This document shows positions 6,784 to 11,071 of a stretch of 11,071 bases of DNA, piece after piece. Below the pieces are notes generated by a model. That model saw nothing but the letters and a program-made list of their open reading frames with translations, had not been told where the DNA came from and made no database searches. Made by a program: the position numbers and the translations under genes. Origin of the DNA: SIAJ01 sp036266155. GTDB taxonomy: Bacteria; Planctomycetota; Planctomycetia; Gemmatales; Gemmataceae. Within the stretch, counting starts at the first letter, position 1; the number at the start of each line of letters is the position of its first letter. Location of the stretch: contig DATANR010000322.1 in assembly GCA_036266155.1 (NCBI GenBank), positions 1 through 11,071 on the forward strand, read 5' to 3'.

Positions 6784-8205
6784 TTCCTCAACAACTTCCC
6801 CCGCGACGTCCGTGAGCCGTTCATCACGGCCGCTGTGGCGGAAGGTCAATTTCTCGTGGTCCATTCCGAGTAAATGCAAAATGGTCGCGTGAAAATCGTT
6901 GACGCTGACCTTGCGCTTGACCGCCTTCATGCCAAACTCGTCGGTCGCGCCGATGGCCTGGCCGCCTTTGACGCCGCCGCCGGCGAGCCACATCGTGTAG
7001 CCGTACGGATTGTGATCGCGGCCCTTGCCGCCCTGCGAGAACGGCGTCCGCCCGAATTCGCTGCACCAAACGACCAGTGTTTCGTTGAGCAAGCCGCGTT
7101 GCTTCAGGTCCTTTAGCAATGCCGCGATCGGCTGATCGACGCGAGCGCACATGCGTTCGTGGTTGTCGTTGATGTCGTCGTGAGCATCCCACTGCGTGAC
7201 GAGCGGGCCGCCGCCGGAGTAGACCTGGACGAAGCGCACGCCACGTTCGACGAGCCGGCGGGCGAGCAAGAGCCGTGTGCCGAAGTCGGCCGTCTCCTTG
7301 CGATTCAGGCCGTATTCCTCGTGCGTCGTCGCCGTCTCCTTCGACAGATCGACCGCCTCCGGTGCATGTTGCTGCATCTTGAACGCGAGTTCATAGGTCG
7401 CGATCCGGGCCGCTAGATCGGTATCGGCTGGATCGAGGTCCTTCTCGTTCATCTCGCGGACGAGATCGTACGTCCGCTTCTGTTGTTCGGCCCCAACTGT
7501 GTTCGGCGGCTTCAGATTCAAGATCGGCGAAGGGCCCTTGCGAAAGAGCGTCCCCTGATAGACCGCCGGCAAGTAGCCGGAGCCCCAGCACGGGGCGCCG
7601 CCTTCAGGCACGCCCTCCGGCTGCGGCATCACGCAATACGCCGGCAGGTTCTCGCCGACGGAGCCGAGGCCGTACGTCACCCATGAACCCAACGACGGAT
7701 GGCCCATGAGCGTGCGGCCTGTGTGCAGCTCATACATCGCGGGCGCATGAACGGTCGAGTTACACCAGCAACCACGCAAGAAGGCGATGTCGTCGACACA
7801 TTCGGCAGACTTCGGCATCAGGTCGCTGACCCATTGCCCGCATTTGCCGTATTGCTTGAACTTGCGCGTACTGGGTAACAGGCCCGAATCGCCCTTGGTG
7901 AACTGGCTCGGGAATTTGCCGAGGCTCTCCGGCAACGGCTTGCCACGCCACTTTTCGAGTTCCGGCTTCGGATCGAACAGATCGAGCGGCGACGGACCGC
8001 CGACCATGAACATGAAAATGACCGACTTGGCCTTCGCCTCGAAGTGCGGCTTCTTGGCAGCCAGCAGCGAGCTGGGAGCGTTAGCGACCGGTGCCGCGGC
8101 GGCATCGCGGGCAAGCAACCATGAAAGCGCCAAGCCGCCGAGGCCGCCGCCGGCTTGGCAGAGAAAGTCGCGGCGGTAGACAGTGCGTAGAAGGTGCGGG
8201 GCCAT
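6772..8205 (-). CDS. DUF1501 family secreted protein (Tat signal)
   Basis: The protein has 477 residues, a normal length for DUF1501. The N-terminus has the twin-arginine motif RRDFL (11-15) and a hydrophobic stretch GLGGLALSWLLA (21-32), so export folded by the Tat route is expected. Family hallmarks are FMVGGPSPLDLFDPKP (66-81), the WDAHDDINDNH region (339-349), SEFGRTP (382-388), GRDHNP (395-400), NDFHATILHLLGMDHEKL (436-453) and FRHSGRDERLTDV (455-467). The fold is related to the alkaline phosphatase/sulfatase superfamily, but the true substrate of DUF1501 proteins is not known to me. In planctomycetes these genes usually follow a large DUF1549/DUF1553 cytochrome-type partner; none is present here, and the upstream minus-strand neighbour is a small secreted protein 56 bases away. 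No ribosome binding site is visible at the chosen ATG. The final VCR residues and TAG lie in the inverted repeat. Confidence 0.95.
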   Translation of the reverse strand: MAPHLLRTVYRRDFLCQAGGGLGGLALSWLLARDAAAAPVANAPSSLLAAKKPHFEAKAKSVIFMFMVGGPSPLDLFDPKPELEKWRGKPLPESLGKFPSQFTKGDSGLLPSTRKFKQYGKCGQWVSDLMPKSAECVDDIAFLRGCWCNSTVHAPAMYELHTGRTLMGHPSLGSWVTYGLGSVGENLPAYCVMPQPEGVPEGGAPCWGSGYLPAVYQGTLFRKGPSPILNLKPPNTVGAEQQKRTYDLVREMNEKDLDPADTDLAARIATYELAFKMQQHAPEAVDLSKETATTHEEYGLNRKETADFGTRLLLARRLVERGVRFVQVYSGGGPLVTQWDAHDDINDNHERMCARVDQPIAALLKDLKQRGLLNETLVVWCSEFGRTPFSQGGKGRDHNPYGYTMWLAGGGVKGGQAIGATDEFGMKAVKRKVSVNDFHATILHLLGMDHEKLTFRHSGRDERLTDVAGEVVEEVCR

Positions 8206-8216
8206 GTGTTGATTTT

Positions 8217-8254
8217 ATGAGACCCATGGGACGCATACGTCCCATGGGTCCCAT
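8217..8254. repeat. Palindromic repeat with 13-bp perfect stem
   Basis: GACCCATGGGACG (8221-8233) pairs perfectly with 8238-8250 around the loop CATA. Past one mismatch, ATG at 8217-8219 also pairs with CAT at 8252-8254. Within each arm CCCATGGG is itself a palindrome. It lies between the stop of the small secreted protein and the start of the DUF1501 gene, both on the minus strand, and occupies the place where the DUF1501 ribosome binding site would be expected. It is probably a dispersed repeat. It could also weaken readthrough or translation of the DUF1501 gene. Confidence 0.75.
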
Positions 8255-8261
8255 CGCCCGA

Positions 8262-8642
8262 TCACCGCCCCGGCACAATGACAATCTTCCCCGCCGTCGC
8301 CTGGACCGGGAACGACTCATTCACCGGGCCCTGGAACTGAATCTCCAGCTTCACGCCCGGCTTCAGATCATCGAACGAGGCCGGCTTCAATTCCCGGCCG
8401 ACCTGCTGGAAGATCTTGGTCGCCTTGGTGACCTTGACCATCGCCTTGTCGTATTCGGTGTCCTTGTCCTTACGGCCTTCCATCAAAATGGTGCCGAGGA
8501 TGCCGGCCTTCTTGCCATCCTCATCGGCTGGCGAGACGGAGGCGGGCATGCCGCGGATGGAAATCTTCTCTTCCTTCTGTGCGAAGGCGGGAACAATCAA
8601 GACGACGGCCAGAAGTGCGGCCAGCAGGCGGGGCAGGTGCAT
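8262..8642 (-). CDS. Small secreted protein, DUF3221-like
   Basis: The protein has 126 residues. A signal peptide is clear: hydrophobic LLAALLAVVLIVPAFA (6-21) with a likely cut after AFA, leaving about 105 residues. The second half, TKIFQQVGRELKPASFDDLKPGVKLEIQFQGPVNESFPVQATAGKIVIV (from residue 75), has the pattern of DUF3221/YobA-like small beta-barrel domains: Thr-Lys-Ile, then F-x-D-L-K-x-G, then a GPV-x-E-S-(Y/F)-P-x-Q-A turn and a last beta strand. This likeness is from memory and good but not proven. Function in the family is unknown. The start is well supported: GAGGA on the minus strand at 8652-8648 lies five bases before the ATG. The gene faces the DoxX-like gene across 89 bases, a likely divergent promoter region. 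It may be the first gene of a pair with the DUF1501 gene. Confidence 0.88.
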   Translation of the reverse strand: MHLPRLLAALLAVVLIVPAFAQKEEKISIRGMPASVSPADEDGKKAGILGTILMEGRKDKDTEYDKAMVKVTKATKIFQQVGRELKPASFDDLKPGVKLEIQFQGPVNESFPVQATAGKIVIVPGR

Positions 8643-8731
8643 GGAATTCCTCGATTGCGAGAATGGGGACGCTTAAAGATGACTGTATAGCCAACGGCAA
8701 CGGATGCCACACCGAACCGGAGGGTTGTGAC

Positions 8732-9124
8732 ATGAGGTGGATCATCCTGATCGTCCGCATCTTGCTGGGGCTCTTGTTCCTGACAACGGGCCTCGACCAT
8801 TTCCTGAAGTTCATGCCGCCCCGAACGGCGCCGGCCGGGCCGGCTGGCGAGTTTGCGGGGATCTTGCACCATTCGGGTTACCTGACGGTCGTCAAATTTC
8901 TCGAACTATCCGGCGGAGCACTGGTGCTCAGTGGCCGATTGGCGCCGCTCGGACTCACACTGCTGACCCCAGTCATCGTGAATATTTTGCTGTTCGAGGT
9001 ATTCCTCACGCAGCAACCGGGCATCGGCGTGGTGCTGATACTGGCTGACGCATTTTTGATCTTTGGTTACTGGCGATACTTCAAGTCCGTGTTCACGACG
9101 GATGCATCGATCTGGCCTCGCTAA
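8732..9124 (+). CDS. DoxX-like integral membrane protein
   Basis: The protein has 130 residues with four likely membrane helices: about 3-22, 45-66, 70-92 and 98-116. The start RWIILIVRILLGLLFLTTGLDHFLKFMP and the FLELSGGALVLSGRLAPLGLTLL stretch (56-78) are typical of the DoxX/SURF4-like family of small four-helix membrane proteins. Some relatives take part in sulfur or thiol redox systems; no catalytic residues are seen here to support a specific role. The ATG is chosen because GGAGGG (8719-8724) lies seven bases upstream; an open frame extends further to 8579, but that part runs opposite to the signal peptide of the neighbouring gene. The PD40 gene starts 74 bases after its stop in the same direction and may be read from the same transcript. 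Confidence 0.92.
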   Translation: MRWIILIVRILLGLLFLTTGLDHFLKFMPPRTAPAGPAGEFAGILHHSGYLTVVKFLELSGGALVLSGRLAPLGLTLLTPVIVNILLFEVFLTQQPGIGVVLILADAFLIFGYWRYFKSVFTTDASIWPR

Positions 9125-9136
9125 ATTAGCAGCGCC

Positions 9137-9165
9137 TTGCACACGAAGGCCCCTTCTGGCAGAAT
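9137..9165 (+). promoter_or_regulatory. Weak sigma-70-like promoter candidate before the PD40 gene
   Basis: TTGCAC (9137-9142) is separated by 17 bases from CAGAAT (9160-9165). The match is three of six bases to the -35 consensus and four of six to the -10. Spacing and position fit, with the predicted RNA start about 25-30 bases before the ATG at 9199. A match this weak arises by chance quite often. Confidence 0.2.
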
Positions 9166-9198
9166 CATCGCCGACATTGTTTGCAATGGAGAATTTCG

Positions 9199-10086
9199 AT
9201 GATGCGTGTGTTGACCGTCTTGTTGGTCTTTAGCGCCCCGCTGACCGTGTGCGCCGCCCCGGCCCTGAAGGCCAATGGTGACCGCATTCTCTACGTGTCC
9301 GGCGGTCCCGGCACGCAGCAAATCTACTCGGTGAAAGACGACGGCACCGGGGCCGAGAAGCTCACGAGCGGCGAAGGCAACCATCTCTTTCCGAGTTGGT
9401 CGCCGGACGGCAAGAAGATCGCGTTCACCATCGAGAAGGATGGCGCGCAGCACATTTACGTCATGGACGCCGACGGCAAGAACGTCAAGCAGATCACCAA
9501 GGAAGGTGGCCCCAATCGTGGTCCCGCTTGGGCGCCGGACGGCAAGAAAATCGCGTTCACCCGCTGGACCGGGGCTGCCTACAACGTGTTTGTCATGGAC
9601 GCCGATGGCAGCGGCATGACCAATATCACCAAGAGCGACTTTTACGACGCCGACCCCACCTGGTCGCCGGACGGCAAGAAGATCTGCTTCACCTCGACGC
9701 GCGCCGGCGACGGCTTCCGACTATTTGCAATGGATGCCGATGGATCAAACGTCACGCCGCTGACAACCGAGGGTAATCAGAACGGCTTCGTCTACCCCGC
9801 GTGGTCGCCAGACGGCAAAAAGATTGCCTACGCCCACCCGGCCGCAGGCGGGCTGGAACTCTTCCTGGTCGGCGTGGACGGCAAGGGTAACAAACAGCTG
9901 ACGAACGAAGGCGCATCGAACTCGTATGCCTCGTGGTCGCGCGACGGCAAGCGCATCGCCTTCGGCCACTTCAATGCCGAGAAGAGCGCGATCAAGGTAA
10001 TCGACGCCGACGGGACCAATGCGAAGACGGTCGCCGAATTGACGAAGACGCCGCCTGAGGGCGGGCGCATTTCGTGGAAGCCTTGA
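9199..10086 (+). CDS. Secreted PD40/TolB-like beta-propeller
   Basis: The protein has 295 residues. A signal peptide is seen at 1-20 (VLTVLLVFSAPLTVCAA, cut near AA-P). The rest is built of repeating PD40 blades as in the TolB C-terminal propeller: W-S-P-D-G-K-K-I-A-F-type cores at about 67-76, 111-120, 155-164, 202-211, 246-255 and a closing SWKP at the C-terminus, which gives six blades. Asp-rich turns (MDADG) recur between blades at 89-93, 133-137 and 178-182. The protein is probably a periplasmic or surface binding domain; unlike TolB it has no N-terminal D2-type domain, so it is not the Tol-Pal TolB itself. The ATG at 9199 is preferred because GGAGA (9188-9192) lies six bases before it. 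An in-frame TTG at 9181 would add six residues before the signal peptide. The substrate is unknown. Confidence 0.93.
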   Translation: MMRVLTVLLVFSAPLTVCAAPALKANGDRILYVSGGPGTQQIYSVKDDGTGAEKLTSGEGNHLFPSWSPDGKKIAFTIEKDGAQHIYVMDADGKNVKQITKEGGPNRGPAWAPDGKKIAFTRWTGAAYNVFVMDADGSGMTNITKSDFYDADPTWSPDGKKICFTSTRAGDGFRLFAMDADGSNVTPLTTEGNQNGFVYPAWSPDGKKIAYAHPAAGGLELFLVGVDGKGNKQLTNEGASNSYASWSRDGKRIAFGHFNAEKSAIKVIDADGTNAKTVAELTKTPPEGGRISWKP

Positions 10087-10093
10087 ACAATGC

Positions 10094-10164
10094 GGCGAGC
10101 GGAGTCCCGGCGTGCCGCGACCCGATAATGTCATCATCGGGCGGCTTACGCCGCTCCGCTCGCC
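10094..10164. repeat. Palindromic repeat, copy 1, overlapping the end of the isomerase gene
   Basis: GGCGAGCGGAG (10094-10104) pairs perfectly with CTCCGCTCGCC (10154-10164). The inside pairs imperfectly, with ACCCGAT at 10120-10126 opposite ATCGGGC at 10136-10142. The right arm (10146-10164) lies inside the minus-strand isomerase gene and encodes its last residues MASGAA and the TAA. A second, better-paired copy begins at 11013. The repeat sits between two convergent gene ends (PD40 gene on plus, isomerase on minus) and could end transcription from both sides. Confidence 0.8.
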
Positions 10165-11000
10165 ATTGCAATCTTCTTAATGCGTTCCAACGCGGTCCGT
10201 GCCGCGTGATCCGGATCGTCCGTGTACGGATACAGCTCGATCGTCACCCAGCCCGTGTAGCCGATCTCCTCAATCGCCTTCAGCACGCTCGCGAACTCGA
10301 TGGCCCCTTCGCCAGGAATCATGTGGTGATGCACCCGCGTCGGGGCGATGTCCTCCAGATGGACGTGTTTCACCCATTTCGCGAGCCGCCTGATCGAAAC
10401 GGCCGGGTCCTCGCCGACGCAATACTGATGGCCGATGTCGAAATTCAGCCCGATGGCCAGCGAGGTCATCAAACTCATGAACTCCTCGGCCTGTTCACAC
10501 GTCTCGATCAAAAGGCCGGGCTCCGGCTCGACAAGCAGCAGCACGCCCTCCTTCTCCGCGTGCTCTGCCACCGGCTTGATCATCTCCACGAATAACTTGA
10601 GGGCCGCCTGCCATGATTCACCGGGGCCAACCGGGCCGCCCGGCTCCGTCGTGATGCACTTCGCTCCGAGTTCCTTGGCCAGTGTCAGGGCTCGCCTCGT
10701 GTGATCGATGCGCACGCGGCGATAGTTGACGTCCGGCTCGATCCACGACGGATGCCAGTAGCGCTGTCGATGGTCGTCGACCGCGTGCATCATGAACGAG
10801 TTGATGTTCGAGATCTGCAAATTGTTCGTTGCGAGCGCGTCACGCAGCGCCTGCTTCTGCTCCGGCAACATGAAGGCCGGCCACGCGTGCGGCACATCCG
10901 CCATGATCTCGACGGCCGGATAGCCAATCGACGCCAGCCGACGACAGGCTTCGGCGAATGAGAAACGCAGATAGGCGTTAGTGCTGAATGCGAAGTTCAT
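10146..11000 (-). CDS. Sugar phosphate isomerase/epimerase-type TIM barrel (AP endonuclease 2 fold)
   Basis: The protein has 284 residues, the usual length. The barrel strands and likely metal ligands are visible in order: AVEIM with Glu31, ITTEP with Glu119, LLLVEPEP with Glu158, NFDIGH with Asp188 and His191, KHVHLED with His212 and His214, and WVTIELYPY with Glu255. Glu158, Asp188, His214 and Glu255 match the Glu-Asp-His-Glu set that binds divalent metal in xylose isomerase-like enzymes, so the protein should be active. No signal peptide is seen, so it is cytoplasmic. The substrate is not predictable: relatives include inosose dehydratases, epimerases and the EboE-type proteins, and no pathway genes lie beside it. 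The ATG at 11000 has no clear ribosome binding site. The stop codon and about five C-terminal residues come from palindrome copy 1, and copy 2 starts 12 bases upstream of the ATG. Confidence 0.92.
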   Translation of the reverse strand: MNFAFSTNAYLRFSFAEACRRLASIGYPAVEIMADVPHAWPAFMLPEQKQALRDALATNNLQISNINSFMMHAVDDHRQRYWHPSWIEPDVNYRRVRIDHTRRALTLAKELGAKCITTEPGGPVGPGESWQAALKLFVEMIKPVAEHAEKEGVLLLVEPEPGLLIETCEQAEEFMSLMTSLAIGLNFDIGHQYCVGEDPAVSIRRLAKWVKHVHLEDIAPTRVHHHMIPGEGAIEFASVLKAIEEIGYTGWVTIELYPYTDDPDHAARTALERIKKIAMASGAA

Positions 11001-11012
11001 TGATTTGTTCTA

Positions 11013-11071
11013 GGCGAGCGGAGCGGCGTCAGCCGCCCGATAATCGCCGTCATCGGGCGGCTGACGCCGCT
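11013..11071. repeat. Palindromic repeat, copy 2, cut by the window end
   Basis: The left arm 11022-11041 pairs perfectly over 20 bases with 11052-11071, around a 10-base loop. The left arm begins at 11013 with the same GGCGAGCGGAG as copy 1, and the loop-side CCGATAAT and the right-arm ATCGGGCGGCT are also shared. The matching right end (CCGCTCGCC) is expected just past the window. The repeat lies between the isomerase start and whatever gene follows. Confidence 0.8.

Noticed and set aside
8579..8731. Upstream extension of the DoxX-like frame, and a 199-codon plus-strand frame at 8091-8690
   Set aside because: Both run opposite the DUF3221-like gene, which has a signal peptide and a good ribosome binding site; the DoxX-like ATG at 8732 has its own GGAGGG.
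9181..9198. TTG start for the PD40 gene
   Set aside because: The ATG at 9199 has a well-placed GGAGA and gives a normal signal peptide directly.
9199..10086. Calling the propeller gene tolB
   Set aside because: The N-terminal domain of TolB is missing and there are no tol/pal neighbours; only the propeller repeats are shared.
10146..11000. Assignment of the TIM barrel to a specific enzyme such as EboE or inosose dehydratase
   Set aside because: None of the other genes of the ebo cluster or of inositol breakdown is in the window, and the metal-site motifs are common to the whole superfamily.

Overview
The window looks like a chromosomal segment of a GC-rich planctomycete, most probably from the Gemmata/Gemmataceae side of the phylum. 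The evidence is a twin-arginine DUF1501 protein, a zinc-ribbon membrane protein with long acidic/basic repeats, a very large multidomain Ser/Thr kinase, a PD40/TolB-type propeller, an AP-endonuclease-2-type TIM barrel, and a different palindromic repeat in most gaps between genes. The placement comes from gene content and style; no marker gene is present.

Layout. 1-276: possible 3' end of an unidentified plus-strand gene. 277-620: no gene, but a 156-bp imperfect palindrome with side hairpins (297-452) and a small hairpin (532-550). 621-2210 (+): zinc-ribbon / charged-repeat / one-TM / extracytoplasmic protein. 2211-2453: gap with two adjacent hairpins of a GGGGGAGAGG-type repeat. 2454-5942 (+): 1162-residue Ser/Thr kinase fused to a tubulin/FtsZ-like domain. 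5942-6673 (+): membrane-anchored protein overlapping the kinase stop by one base. 6662-6783: 35-nt-arm inverted repeat that contains the last codons and stops of two convergent genes. 6772-8205 (-): DUF1501 protein. 8217-8254: near-perfect palindrome. 8262-8642 (-): small secreted DUF3221-like protein. 8732-9124 (+): DoxX-like membrane protein. 9199-10086 (+): secreted PD40 propeller. 10146-11000 (-): sugar phosphate isomerase/epimerase-type TIM barrel, flanked on both sides by copies of one palindrome (10094-10164 and 11013 to the window end).

The clearest functional unit is the pair at 2454-6673. A cytoplasmic kinase joined to a tubulin-like GTPase-type fold is translationally coupled to a protein with one N-terminal membrane helix and an outside domain. 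This suggests a membrane-linked signalling or scaffolding module, which is the best candidate here for a poorly described system. The minus-strand pair (DUF3221-like, then DUF1501) may be co-transcribed and faces the DoxX/propeller pair across a short divergent region. The remaining genes look like ordinary planctomycete accessory or envelope genes.

The second theme is the palindromes. At least five sequence-distinct families sit in the gaps, and two of them supply stop codons and C-terminal residues to neighbouring proteins.
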